In this document: positions 41,038 through 51,656 of the stretch, piece after piece
How positions within the stretch are numbered: the first letter of the stretch is position 1
Layout of the letters: each line of letters opens with the position of its first letter
From: Gracilaria vermiculophylla
Lineage: Eukaryota; Rhodophyta; Florideophyceae; Gracilariales; Gracilariaceae
Direction of reading: 5' to 3'
NCBI GenBank assembly: GCA_019155205.2
Contig: JAHNZQ020000308.1
Coordinates: 2,282,359 to 2,346,358, forward strand
Length of the DNA: 64,000 nucleotides
Translations under genes and position numbers: made by a program
The notes under the pieces: generated by a model
What the model saw: only the letters and a program-made list of their open reading frames with translations
Database searches by the model: none
What the model was told of the DNA's origin: nothing

Positions 41038-42588
41038 TCACCCCCGCCGCTCCCGCTTCGCCGCCGCATCCGCTCCCGTAGTCGTTTCCCCCTTGCGCTT
41101 CCGCCTCGGCATTACCTTCACCACCTTCACCTCCGTCGCGCGGCCCGTCTCCGCCACTTCCCCGTTCCCCTCGCTCTCCCCTGCAAACAGCCGCAGCTCG
41201 TCCTTTAATTCGCTCAACACATTTTCATCATTCTCCGTCCCAACTCCCTCCAAAGCCGTGATGCATTCGCGTAACGCGTTGGCCGCCACGCCCTTGTCCT
41301 CTCGCCGCATGGCGAGGTACAACTTGTGCAGGCATTCCGCGCGGTTACGCCCCTCGCATAGTTTGCTCGCCTTGCCGAATTCGTCCCCGGCCTGACTCGC
41401 TTGATCCAGTGCCACAAGCAGCTCTCCCAATGTGCGATGCGTCTCCGCAAGTCTCCCTTTCAGCCGCTCATTGCCGCCGTCAATCAATTTCTCGAATGTT
41501 ATTCGCGCAATCTCGAGCTGCGTCCAAGTAATTTGTTCATCCTCTTCCTCGTCCACCACATCCTCCTCCGCCTCCTCCGCCTCCTCCTCCTTTACACCAT
41601 CACCGAGCACGCCACTGCCAGTGGCGCGCCGGATCACAAAACCTAACATCAGCTGTCCGTACGTCAAGCTCAGCTCTGCATACGCCAAACCGGCCTGGTC
41701 TTTGTCTTCTGCACTTTGTAGGGCCTTCACCAAAAGTGCTGACGCAGTCTGCAATTCCTCCTCACTAGGCGCACTATGTACAATTTCTGTCGCCTGGGTG
41801 TATTGTTTGGCTGCGTCTTCGCTTACCGTGTCGGCAATCATTTTGCTGATTTCTTTCTGTTCTTTGGTCAACTTGCCGTTCAAAACTGTAGTCACCTCAG
41901 GTGCCGCGCTTTCCTTGGGCACCGCTTTTTGCTCAAGTTGGCTTGTTTTTGCATTGCCAGAGGACACCTTTTTCCTGCCTTCCTCCTGTTTAACCACTTT
42001 GTCTTGTTTCTGTTGGTCAGCCTCGGAACTAACCACCTTCGATGCGTCAGAAGAATCCTGTGCAACGATATTTGCCTCGTCTGTTGACTTAGGCAACTTG
42101 TTGCCTTCGGCGTTCTCAGGTTCGACTTGCATGCTACTTGCCGTGTGTATATTCTCGACATCTCCAGCGTCCTTAGATTGCTTTTCACAGCTCAATGCTG
42201 GCAATTGACTACCTCCGGCTTGTTTCAAATCATCGGCATTATTGCCGTTCAAACTAGGCGCATGACGTTCGATTTTTCCATTAGTTATATTTTCGTGACT
42301 GTTCGGTGTGTGCACCAGATCGCTTTCCGCCTTTTCGTGTTGGTCCACGTCAGTTTCATCCGCAACAGGTGTGGAACGAATGTCAAGAACTTTAGAAGCG
42401 TTTCCATTTTCTTTAGACCCCATTTTAGTTAGTACATCAACCTCGACAGCTACGCCAGAAGCAACTGCCTTCGCCGCTGTCTTCACTCCAACCCCATGCG
42501 TTTCTGGCACTGATGCACTCGCTGCAGCCGTAATTGTAGTTGCAAGGGGAGCCGGTGCTGCGTCACTATTGGCGTTCATGCCGTTCAT
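41038..42588 (-). CDS. NASP: NASP/Hif1/Sim3-family histone chaperone (SHNi-TPR)
   Basis: 516 residues from the ATG at 42588 (ATG at 42579 alternative; an in-frame upstream ATG at 42852 starts a basic leader I consider non-coding). The N-terminal ~245 residues are low-complexity, Ser/Asn/Glu/Lys-rich. The TPR region (about 255-430) begins SALLVKALQSAEDKDQAGLA, is interrupted by a very acidic stretch (333-351), and continues ITWTQLEIARITFEKL and LAETHRTLGELLVALDQ, the hallmark interrupted TPR of NASP-type H3-H4 chaperones. A basic NLS-like PRRKRK occurs at 494-499. NASP proteins carry soluble H3-H4; the fission yeast member Sim3 delivers CENP-A. The gene is divergent to the CENP-C-like gene, sharing a 731-bp region. 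Function is inferred from the family. Confidence 0.85.
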   Translation of the reverse strand: MNGMNANSDAAPAPLATTITAAASASVPETHGVGVKTAAKAVASGVAVEVDVLTKMGSKENGNASKVLDIRSTPVADETDVDQHEKAESDLVHTPNSHENITNGKIERHAPSLNGNNADDLKQAGGSQLPALSCEKQSKDAGDVENIHTASSMQVEPENAEGNKLPKSTDEANIVAQDSSDASKVVSSEADQQKQDKVVKQEEGRKKVSSGNAKTSQLEQKAVPKESAAPEVTTVLNGKLTKEQKEISKMIADTVSEDAAKQYTQATEIVHSAPSEEELQTASALLVKALQSAEDKDQAGLAYAELSLTYGQLMLGFVIRRATGSGVLGDGVKEEEAEEAEEDVVDEEEDEQITWTQLEIARITFEKLIDGGNERLKGRLAETHRTLGELLVALDQASQAGDEFGKASKLCEGRNRAECLHKLYLAMRREDKGVAANALRECITALEGVGTENDENVLSELKDELRLFAGESEGNGEVAETGRATEVKVVKVMPRRKRKGETTTGADAAAKRERRG

Positions 42589-43319
42589 GACTTTTGAGAA
42601 ACTGTAGCTGGAGAGGTTTTGAGTGCCGTCAAAGTTGTTTGCAGTGATGAAACAAGTGCAATGGGGACGAAGTAGAAGTCGGTACAGAGCTTTTGTGCGG
42701 AACAGGCGCTTTAGGCGGCGCCGTGATAACAAAGAAGAGCGTAGTTTCGTTCTAGATGGCGGGAACTGCAGAATCATTTGCATGCGCTTTTTGTTGGCCC
42801 CATCGTTGAGATCCCCGAAACATGTCCGTGTGGGTGAATCAGAACATGGCACGCATCACAAGTGTGACACGTAAGTGATGCACGACTACATTTGGTGCGA
42901 AGCCTTTGGGCATATTTGCCCATCCGTAGCTGCAACAAAAGATATCCCACCTTCGTAACCTTTGTAGATGCCTCTAGTCACCCCAGGTAACCGTAAGCAT
43001 TACCGTTTGTTTCATCACGGGATCTCATCAGCCAATTGTTTGACTTACAAATTGCGAAGTTTTAGTACTGTCAAGTCTAAATTTTGAACTAAAATTGACT
43101 AGGAAACTTATGGATTTCGTTCCATCTCGGGCCGCAGAGATTTGAATTTTGAAAATCGCTCATACTCTAGCTCGTGCGAAGCGAAAACATCTGAAGCACC
43201 GCATTCAAACCTCCAGTCTTCCCGCGCTGAAGCCCTTCTCGTCCCTCAGCGTACATTATGCTCCAGTAACGTCATCACCCCTTGATAATCGTTCCCCCGT
43301 AAGAATCTTCCGCCATACC
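42589..43319. promoter_or_regulatory. Shared divergent region of NASP and CENP-C-like genes
   Basis: 731 bp between the two start codons, probably a bidirectional promoter. The start of the CENP-C-like frame has a Kozak-like ACCATGG. No TATA box or recognisable factor site is evident by eye. Confidence 0.45.
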
Positions 43320-46300
43320 ATGGAGCCCAACAATACTCCCTTTGACGTGCTGTCTCAGTCCCTCCCATCCACGACCATAGCGTTCGAGCCACAACTCTTA
43401 CTGCATCCTCCAGGCGCCGACGAGTTCAATATAACTGCAATCGATAACCTCCCGAAAAACGCATTGGGGTTGCAAAACTACTCAGACTTCGTCAAGGCCG
43501 CCTGTCAATCGGAAGCTGCTGCCGACACCGCCAATCAATCCGACGAAGATCGAAGCAAAACTATCTCTATCCGCGGCCACTCATTTCGATTCGTTGGCGT
43601 TCCCATATGTGATTCAGAATGTTCTTATCAATCGGACGTCTCTTCATCCTCGGACCAGAGCGTCCATGAGTCGCATGGACGCGAAGAAGCGCAAGCCATT
43701 GCGCCAGTACCATCATGGACTCCAACCGCAAGCCCCGCGAAAAGCATATTGCGTCGCCCTTCTCAGGCTCCATTGCCACCTTTGCAGTCGTCTTCGAAGC
43801 CGTTGGTGTATGATTACGCGTCTTCGGCTTCCCCAGCATCGCGAAGAATGTCCTCGGTTTCATTGCGAGCGTCCTCCAAACGGGCTTCTACGCAAGGAAG
43901 AAGATTGTCCTTTGATATGGGTGTGCAAGTTCAGGAGCCGATAGAGACCACTGAAGCCGAATATAAAGAAGCAAGCGTGTCGGCAAGAAAAATTCGAAGC
44001 CGGCGAAACAGTATGTCCTCAAGAAGGACGAGTTCTGCTTCTACTTGTCGTCCTGCAACATATGCAGGATTTGAGCCTTCTGGTTTTACCGATGCAGGGG
44101 CCCTGCTCTGTGAGATCAATGGCCGCAAGTTTCTTCTCGTCGTTGATGACGTTGAACCAGAGGAACAGGTAGGAACACAATGCCAACCCCTCGATATTGA
44201 AGTGGAAATGGATCTTCTCTTCGAGAAAATGGAAGAAGCAGGAGAAGAGGAAGATGAAAGTGTCAAGGATGTAGAACAGTTACGATCCACGGCAGTACTA
44301 TCAGGCTCCCTACAGTGTGAACAACATGACCTCGGGAGCTTGAAGATAGATGTCGAAGACACTCAAGCACACGCAACTCCGCATTCCATCCCACTCATGT
44401 CTCTCTCAGATTTTCCTTCCTCCCCAGGACCTTTGTTCAACAAGAACGCCAGTCAGAACAACACCCAGAGTGAAACCCATGACACGAGATCACAAATCCT
44501 AACAGAAACCGGTAGTTGTCCAATCCAACCCCCTGATCCCATTTCTAAAGGGTCACCTTCGAAGTCAACGGGCAGAAATTCTCTTGCTACAGTTAATGAG
44601 GCCACATTCGTTGGAGTACGAAATGAGGATGCGCGATCTACTTCCTCTCCCACACCGACTTCAAGTCGTGATGGACAGAATGAAACACTGAGTGATGCAA
44701 GCGCGGAGTGTGAGACAAACCACAGTCATGCTACACCTCCAGTGAGAAAAGAGGTACCACGTGCGTCCGCTGGTCATGAAGAGACCATTGCGTCTCCAAT
44801 CAAAGAGCTGGCTGAGGCTGCTGTCATAACAAGCATTGATCTTGAGGAAGAAGAAGAAGTTGTTGCCACAACAGCACATGCCACTCGGGGCCGCTCGTCT
44901 CAAGCGCATCCTCCGGCCGCTGGGCCCATTTCGGAATCTCCTTCAAGTAGTCCCAAAGAAGGCCTCCCCAATGCTTTTGATCACAGAGATCAGGTTTCAG
45001 TTCCAGAAATTGCAGGTAATGTTATTGTCGAAGTTTTGCACGACTTCGAGGATCCTGAATTTGATGTTCCGAGTTCCACACCAAACGACCCACTTCAACC
45101 ACAACAGAAAACAGATTCAATTGGTGTGTGTGACAATCTTAGTACGCAGGCAGAACCGAAAACAGATACTAGTCTCGAGTCTGCTCCAAGTCAGGGACCA
45201 GATGATGTTTTGGATCAGGAAACGGTTGAAGTCGCCAATTCTGTTGCAGTTCCACCTGCTTCTCCGCTTGGAGACAAGTGTGATTCCTCAACACAAGCAA
45301 CTGTACCATCATCCGTTGCAGATAATGTGGAATTCGCCACGCAGGCATGTGCAGCTGTTTCAATCGCTCCCGCATCAAGCATTGTGAAGAATGATGACGA
45401 AAGTCGGAATATGAAGTCGTCTCTAATTGCTGCCGCTGTGGTTCCCGGAGCGGAAGGAAGTCTGAGAACCCATAATGGAAACAAAAAAGTGGGAAGTGGT
45501 ATTCGTGTGTGCACCAATATTTCCCTAGTAAACATTGAGCCACGGGTAACAGCGTATCAGCTAGCGGTTCTCCAGACCTTAACTCCCAATACAAAAACAG
45601 CACTGGCTAAAATCCGAGGAATCAAGGGCCCGTGTGCCGTAGAGGGAGTACAAGTTTCTCCGGTAAATAGTGATGCCATGCTTAGGCAGAGGAGAAGAAT
45701 TGTAACAGAGAATAACGAGGATGTTCAAAAACACGAACGAGGGACATCAATACCCCGTTCAGTTGGGCAAATCATTTCAAACAAAGAAGAGTCTCAACCG
45801 CAGCTTCAGCAATCTATTGAACCTTCCAAGGCGACAGACAATACCACTAGCATGGCCAATGAGCATCATCTGCGGCACAGAGGATCAGCAGCAGAAACAA
45901 GCTATGGATCGGTTCAAGTGCCTGGGGATCACTGTCCGCCTGGGATACCAAATGCAGAACTACGCCAGCGCAAGGAAACTGACATAATGATTCTCGCGTC
46001 CCCTAATCCGCGACAACCGGAAGTGCTTCTCAGAGCATCAATCGATCCCGCACCGGGCTCTCCGATTGAATTCAAGCAATCGAAATTGGGTGGTGTGCAG
46101 GGGCTCTTCGATGACGTTAGCCAACTCCAAGACACCAGTCTTCTAAATCCAGGCGTTGAGTTTGCTGGTCTAATGTCACCGGCACCGCTTGCGCGACAGA
46201 TTGTTGATGAGAAAGAAATCGTGAACAATGACGCTGAAGAAAGCGAGGGTGGTCTTCAGGTTGTCGCCGTCCAAAAACGTACAACCCGTCCTGCTTCCGA

Positions 46301-47138
46301 GTGCCACACCAGAAAAAGTGTCTCATCGAATGCTGGGAAACCCACTAAAGATAATCTATCAGTTGGGTTAAACGAGCAACCACGGCATGATCGGACCGAG
46401 ATGACGGGCGATTCAGTTGCCGTCGAAATCCCTCCAACGATTGAATCAAGTGACAATCAGGACGCTGAACTCATCGCTGTTTGTGAACAGCCACCCAATA
46501 TTGATGAATGTGATGGCTTTGAAGACTTTGAAGACTTTGCAGACCATGCTGATGTTGATTTTGACGAAGAGCAAAATGATGTTTTGGAGCATGAAGAAGA
46601 GCACATAGAGCGGAGGAGCATCGTATCACCTGCTCAAGTGTGTGAAGAGCGATCAAAACAGCCATCAGTGTCTAGCTCACGAAAGCGGTCCGCCCCTTCT
46701 GATGTTTTGAGTTCGGAAACTATGGACGCTCCTCTAAAGCGAACAGACTGCAAAGAAGATGATTCCCAACTGCATGCTCCGCATTCACCGCCACATTCCC
46801 CCGAGAAACCTTATTCTGATACTGTTTCTCCAGTAATTCATAGAAAACCAAAGAGGGCATCTAAGAGGAAAAAGATCTCCGAAAGGAAACAGAATGCAAA
46901 GAACAAGAAAAAGCGTCAGTGGCGGGAGCTAGCCCACCTGCCTGTCGATGAGGTTCGGATAGACGAGGTCTCAGGGCCAAGAAGAAGCAAGAGACAAAGG
47001 TTTCCACGACTCAAATATTGGAAGAACGAGGTTGTTAGTTATGAACGCCGCACGAGCCAAATCATGCCCACTGTTTCCGAAGTTCTAGTAGACGTGGGAG
47101 ATACAGATAGCGAAGAAACGTGGATGCCGAGATGGTAA
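43320..47138 (+). CDS. CENP-C-like inner kinetochore protein
   Basis: 1272 residues from the ATG at 43320, chosen for its Kozak context (ACCATGG); an in-frame ATG at 43149 is possible. The body is low-complexity, Ser/Glu/Pro-rich and largely disordered, with acidic clusters (EDESVKDVEQL, DGFEDFEDFADHADVDFDEE) and a basic Lys/Arg cluster at about 1180-1220. The key feature is RRSKRQRFPRLKYW at about 1221-1234, followed by KNEVVSYE, which matches the CENP-C motif (R-R-S/T-x-R-x-R-x-x-P-L-x-Y-W-x-x-E) that binds the CENP-A nucleosome. The protein ends about 30 residues after it, so the dimerising cupin domain of animals and fungi is absent, as in plants. The role would be linking CENP-A chromatin to the kinetochore. 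Identification rests on the motif. Confidence 0.78.
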   Translation: MEPNNTPFDVLSQSLPSTTIAFEPQLLLHPPGADEFNITAIDNLPKNALGLQNYSDFVKAACQSEAAADTANQSDEDRSKTISIRGHSFRFVGVPICDSECSYQSDVSSSSDQSVHESHGREEAQAIAPVPSWTPTASPAKSILRRPSQAPLPPLQSSSKPLVYDYASSASPASRRMSSVSLRASSKRASTQGRRLSFDMGVQVQEPIETTEAEYKEASVSARKIRSRRNSMSSRRTSSASTCRPATYAGFEPSGFTDAGALLCEINGRKFLLVVDDVEPEEQVGTQCQPLDIEVEMDLLFEKMEEAGEEEDESVKDVEQLRSTAVLSGSLQCEQHDLGSLKIDVEDTQAHATPHSIPLMSLSDFPSSPGPLFNKNASQNNTQSETHDTRSQILTETGSCPIQPPDPISKGSPSKSTGRNSLATVNEATFVGVRNEDARSTSSPTPTSSRDGQNETLSDASAECETNHSHATPPVRKEVPRASAGHEETIASPIKELAEAAVITSIDLEEEEEVVATTAHATRGRSSQAHPPAAGPISESPSSSPKEGLPNAFDHRDQVSVPEIAGNVIVEVLHDFEDPEFDVPSSTPNDPLQPQQKTDSIGVCDNLSTQAEPKTDTSLESAPSQGPDDVLDQETVEVANSVAVPPASPLGDKCDSSTQATVPSSVADNVEFATQACAAVSIAPASSIVKNDDESRNMKSSLIAAAVVPGAEGSLRTHNGNKKVGSGIRVCTNISLVNIEPRVTAYQLAVLQTLTPNTKTALAKIRGIKGPCAVEGVQVSPVNSDAMLRQRRRIVTENNEDVQKHERGTSIPRSVGQIISNKEESQPQLQQSIEPSKATDNTTSMANEHHLRHRGSAAETSYGSVQVPGDHCPPGIPNAELRQRKETDIMILASPNPRQPEVLLRASIDPAPGSPIEFKQSKLGGVQGLFDDVSQLQDTSLLNPGVEFAGLMSPAPLARQIVDEKEIVNNDAEESEGGLQVVAVQKRTTRPASECHTRKSVSSNAGKPTKDNLSVGLNEQPRHDRTEMTGDSVAVEIPPTIESSDNQDAELIAVCEQPPNIDECDGFEDFEDFADHADVDFDEEQNDVLEHEEEHIERRSIVSPAQVCEERSKQPSVSSSRKRSAPSDVLSSETMDAPLKRTDCKEDDSQLHAPHSPPHSPEKPYSDTVSPVIHRKPKRASKRKKISERKQNAKNKKKRQWRELAHLPVDEVRIDEVSGPRRSKRQRFPRLKYWKNEVVSYERRTSQIMPTVSEVLVDVGDTDSEETWMPRW

Positions 47139-48782
47139 TTTTGTATGTGCCGTGGCCAACATGGTTGAGGATGAAGACTATTAGTGAATACGCTTGATCT
47201 GTTTACAAGTTTTTCTGCTCTACACATCTGCATTTAGTACGTTACGGTAATGGGGTATAAGTTTTATGCGACGGAGCCTTTTAATTCTGTCTTACCGTGC
47301 AATGCATCGCACTTTATCAAGAACACCGGTAAACCCGAATCCGTTGAGATGCATTCAAAAATGTTACGTGACTGATTATGTAAAACATATCCATAACGCT
47401 GAAGATAAGTAACTTATGGCATTGACAAGGCCTCAGCTCGAAACAAAGCACTTCATTAAGGTCTTTACTTTGAGCGAGAACCTTGCAGTCTCAGGAGAGT
47501 TATGTGATTCGTATTCCGATCGTTTGCCATGGGCTACTGCCGGAAATACTTTAGATGACGACCAATACACTACAAAACGTGTCAACAACCCTTCATTTTC
47601 TCAGTGACAGAACGTACAATCTAATGTCCTACTGTTGATGACGTATCTTAGCAGAGAAGAGATCGTACAAATCATCACTTCTTCCAGTCAAGAGAGTAAA
47701 GAGGTAACACAAAGTAGATACTTGGGATCCGTATTCAGCTGTTATGATCTGCATTCAGCTGCATCGAACACGTGCAGAATCTTCTGGGACCCATTGTGAA
47801 AGAGCAAATGAATCTTTCGCGGTTTCCTGGGAAGCTTTGGTGAGAAATGAATAAATGTTTACGCTCATTTTGCTAGTCTCTTGAGTAGCTGGTATTGGTT
47901 TTTCGGGGATTCATTCTTCTGTTTAAGCGGTTTAGCTTTAGCAGAAGAGCGAATCATGCAAAATGATACTACTAGCAGGCCTCCAATTATCCCACCTGCC
48001 AACCTCCGAAAGCCCTCAAGGTGTTGTACAGCATAAATAGTGGAATGGGTTCAGCTCTAAATCGAAATCAGAGCCGACGTCGTTGGAAGTAAATTTTTTT
48101 ATACCGACGACCAAAGTGCATTTCTATCATGGCGATTTAAAGCATAGGTTACTTAAAATCCTGTAGGACACGAGGACTGGAGAATGTAACACACTGCTGA
48201 ACAATCTACAAAGGAAGCATAGAGAACACTGTCCCTGATGGACTTGCCCAGCCAATTGAGGTACGCGCGGCGGAGGATTTGAAAGTACACGAATGTTTGA
48301 GGCTTAGCTGCGTTTTCGAAACTCCTCGGGAAACGGGGGAAACGGAGGCAGATGATTCTGATGAGCAGCAGCAGGTCGCCGAGTACCAAACTTCTTGATA
48401 TTGCCCATGTCGATAGTCGCAGCCAATCCACGTAAAGTACTCGTATTGCAATTCTGATGCATTTGTGCACGAAGTAAACTGGCAGCATGGGAAAAACAAA
48501 CACTTGGCGCACAGTGTTTCGCTAATATCATAATATGTTCAATCATCTTCACGTGTTCAACTGTTTTGGTTGGCGTAAATCACGATATCCATACGATGCG
48601 TGCCGCTGACATGTGTGACTATCGAAACGAAGGCTTATCGCAGAAATATGTCCTAGTAGTTGCCGTAGATCCTGCTCATCCCCGTCGTCTCGGTAATGGT
48701 CATCGGTCATCGCTATTAAACTCTCAGACTATTATTCAACAGTATGCGCACCGGACGTCAGAACAGACGCTCCCCTCGGGGC
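47139..48782. other. Gene-free spacer
   Basis: About 1.6 kb between the CENP-C-like gene and the DnaJ gene, both on the + strand. It holds the 3' UTR and the DnaJ promoter; I see no recognisable gene, repeat or RNA. Confidence 0.4.
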
Positions 48783-50035
48783 ATGGGAAAACAATCCAGC
48801 TTTTGTCCTAAAGGCCATCCTTTTTTGTTCGTCATATTATTCATAGTTTTGTTGAGCTTTGCCACGCGGGCGTATGCCGGGAAGGACTATTATGATATAC
48901 TTGGTGTTGCCCGCGATGCAGATTCTACCACCATCAAGCGAGCTTTTAGAAAGCTTGCGGTGAAATACCATCCAGGTTCGTTACAACGCTGCCACGATAC
49001 CGATTGCTTGTCACACATTCTAACGATTTCTTAGACAAGAATCCTGGTGATGAATCGGCTCAGAAGAAATATGTGGAGCTTAACAATGCGTATGAAGTAC
49101 TATCAGACAATAGCAAGCGTCAAAAGTATGACATGTTCGGGGAGGATGGTATCAACAACTCAATGACAGACGAAGATGACGATTTTGATCCATTTGGCGG
49201 GGGCTTTTTCGGTGGTTTTGGCGGATTTGGTGGCAGGAGACGTCAACGAGAAGAACCCACCGTGCCAGATGTGGTGATTCCAATGAGCGTTCCCCTAGAG
49301 ACTTTGTACAATGGTGGTGTCCTGGAAGTGACACACAAGAAGAGAGTCATTTGTAGTTCATGGTCAGACTGTGAAAAGAAATGTTCACGCTGTGGTGGGA
49401 GAGGTGTGATCATTCAAACAAAGCGGATTGGTCCAGGTTTTGTTCAACAGATCCAAACCCATTGCCCAGTTTGTGGTGGCACTGGAAAGATAAGCAATCC
49501 GAAATGCCAATCGTGTCCCAATGGCCAATTTGAAGAAGTTGAGAAAATGCTTCTTGTCGATGTGGAGAAGGGAATGCGTGATGGGCAGCATGTAGTGTTC
49601 GAACAGGAAACCGACGAAATTCCAGATCATCTCACTGGTAGTGTACGTTTCGAGATCGATACTATGAAGCACGACCGCTTCGTCAGGGTTGGGGACGACC
49701 TTCATTATCGCTTGTCAGTCACGCTCTCAGAGGCTCTTGTGGGTGTGAATCGACAGGTTCGACAATTGGATGGTCGTCTCGTAACAATCAAGACTGACAA
49801 AGTGGTGAAGCCTGGGGAAAAGTTCATCATCGGGGAAGAGGGTATGCCTAACTACCACAGCGGTAACACAGGAAACATGGTTGTCGAATTTTGGGTAGAT
49901 TTTCCGGATACTCTTACTGAAGAACAAAAGAAGGCTGCCATTGAACTCCACGGTAAACCTCCGTCCTTGGAAGAAACTGGAGATGGAACTGCTAAGGCTA
50001 ACACCGCGATGGGCGATAGTAAGGATGAATTGTAG
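48783..50035 (+). CDS. ER-lumenal DnaJ co-chaperone (ERdj3/Scj1-like), two exons
   Basis: 397 residues, exons 48783-48975 and 49035-50035; the 59-nt intron (GTTCGT/TTCTTAG) falls inside the HPD motif region, joining KYHP to DKNPG. The signal peptide at about 12-32 ends AYA before GKDYYDILG. The J domain (33-100) carries H63-P64-D65. A Gly/Phe-rich linker (117-131) is followed by a zinc-binding domain with [16 protein letters not shown] and CQSCPNG (three clear C-x2-C motifs) and the substrate-binding C-terminal domains. The protein ends SKDEL, an ER retention signal. It stimulates ER Hsp70 (BiP). The ATG at 48744 is a possible earlier start but gives a long basic leader. It is convergent with the carbonic anhydrase gene, about 300 bp away. 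Confidence 0.93.
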
Positions 50036-50336
50036 ATGAAACCATACTAACATTTCTAATTGTACTGAGCTTGGGATCCATACGTCGATGATGAGGTGAG
50101 CATCGTTATCTGGCGCTTGTTCTCGACAGCTGCTGTTTGTGACTACATGCTTGTTCTTGTATACCACGCAGCCCATTGTTAGCCTCATTGAACTGAGCCT
50201 GTACGTATCGGGAAAGACGCATTCATCCGGAAAGGCTCGCCTTTAACAATCGATGCTTTGCTATTGAATGACAATACAAAACAGCAGTTTCATTCAAAAT
50301 TACTCTTATCGTTTAGACTACTGGCGGCGACTCGTT

Positions 50337-51656
50337 TCACTCCTCATCTGTGTTTGATTTCAACGCCGGGAATCGTGATACTCGCCTGTCATTTGTATTT
50401 TGCATCGGTCTGACGTTTTCACCCCCTTGCATTCGCAGTATTTCATTCACATCATCCTCAGCTACGGGCATTCTACTTGATAAAACTAGCCACTGCACTC
50501 CCTCAGTGCATGGAGGCGTTGTGAATGACCCTGTGTACGCATATATATCGCATGTCTCAAAGCTTGGGATAACGTCACCCATATCCAATGAAACAACCAC
50601 GGAGACTTCGTCCGCACTGCGCATGCGGAAGTTTTTCAAAAACGAAGACAGCCATGGCGCAGACGTTTCGGCTTTTTCGCCCAAGATAGCCAAATTTAGG
50701 TACTGTGGTGCTTTGCGGTCTTTCTCGACCTGCTTCTGCTCTTTTCGAACTTGCGAAGCTTTCTTCGCGTCATCTTCAGTGATACCTTGGTCAAATTCGA
50801 CCTTATCCCCATCTTCGTCCTTACCGTCCTCTTCTTCTCGCTGCGCAAACGCTCTATCTCTACGCTCAAAACGGAAATGCGTCTCTAATGCTCCCGACCA
50901 CCCTCCAATTTCGTGCTCCGTTCGTCCAGCATGAAAATGAATTCCTCTGAGTTCATAGGCTGAGTCTTCGGCGAAGATTACAGCTGGAGAGGGTGGCGAT
51001 TTGTAAATATCCAGTGGAGGGACATCGCCAACAAAGGGCGGGGGTGGTGGTATATAAGGTTCTAGTTGCAAAGAAGGCTGTGCTGCGTTTGGTAACGGAC
51101 GTAAACGACCTGCTAACTTTGATGTTGTGGTTTGTAAACGTGGGCGATCTGAGGAGTTTGGATTTTCCAGCATCGCCGTCTTGTAAGATAGCGGTATTGG
51201 GGATTGCAGCTGCCCCGTCTCCGCAACTTGCCAGTCTGGGGAAAGCTTGGACCATACAGATGGACCATTGTGGGTGTCATAACCCCAAGTTTGGCGCTTT
51301 CCGCGCTTTGGAGATGGTGGATTGGATTGCGAAGTTGTCTGAGAAGTCGGACCCTGTGGGGAGCCTCTGAGGCTTGAATCTTCTGCAATTGAACTGGTCG
51401 CTTGGGTTAGAACCAAACTTACGTTCAAGATGGTTGCAAGAAACTTTCGCCGAGAGAATCGTATTCCGTCGCGATCTGGAATAGCCGAACATCGAGGGCA
51501 AATGCCGTAACGTGGTTTACATGTGAGATTAGAAGGCAAAAAGGGCCTGATGAAAGAAGCCCCATCGAAGGGCATGTTGGGCATGACGGAAGCAGGCAGA
51601 CTCGTTGCAGAGCACAGGTACGGAGCCAGATACGGGAGATGAGACGAGAATCCCAC
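50337..51656 (-). CDS. Alpha-type carbonic anhydrase with a twin-arginine (thylakoid lumen) signal
   Basis: 439 residues. The N terminus (1-60) is a transit-like region, then SRRKFLATILNVSLVL (R69-R70) and SSIA form a Tat lumen signal cleaved near residue 91. The carbonic anhydrase domain begins WGYDTHNGPSVW and QLQSPI (family hallmarks). The zinc ligands read H240-F-H242 and H260 (ALETHF), with E247-H248 between them. SFTTPPCTEGVQW (377-389) carries the threonine that activates the zinc hydroxide. Insertions relative to the family are a Pro-rich stretch at about 200-225 and a charged segment at about 270-315 (EDGKDEDGDK). It should hydrate CO2 to bicarbonate in the lumen, as Cah3 does in a green alga. 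All key residues are intact. Intronless. Confidence 0.87.
   Translation of the reverse strand: MGFSSHLPYLAPYLCSATSLPASVMPNMPFDGASFIRPFLPSNLTCKPRYGICPRCSAIPDRDGIRFSRRKFLATILNVSLVLTQATSSIAEDSSLRGSPQGPTSQTTSQSNPPSPKRGKRQTWGYDTHNGPSVWSKLSPDWQVAETGQLQSPIPLSYKTAMLENPNSSDRPRLQTTTSKLAGRLRPLPNAAQPSLQLEPYIPPPPPFVGDVPPLDIYKSPPSPAVIFAEDSAYELRGIHFHAGRTEHEIGGWSGALETHFRFERRDRAFAQREEEDGKDEDGDKVEFDQGITEDDAKKASQVRKEQKQVEKDRKAPQYLNLAILGEKAETSAPWLSSFLKNFRMRSADEVSVVVSLDMGDVIPSFETCDIYAYTGSFTTPPCTEGVQWLVLSSRMPVAEDDVNEILRMQGGENVRPMQNTNDRRVSRFPALKSNTDEE

Noticed and set aside
39974..41395. Long ORFs of 145-207 codons opposite or next to the C2H2 and NASP genes
   Set aside because: GC-rich third positions leave all frames open; composition is Arg/Ala/Pro-rich and the sense genes have clear domains.
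41432..42208. 258-codon ORF antisense to NASP
   Set aside because: Ser/Cys-rich shadow of the sense gene with no independent evidence.
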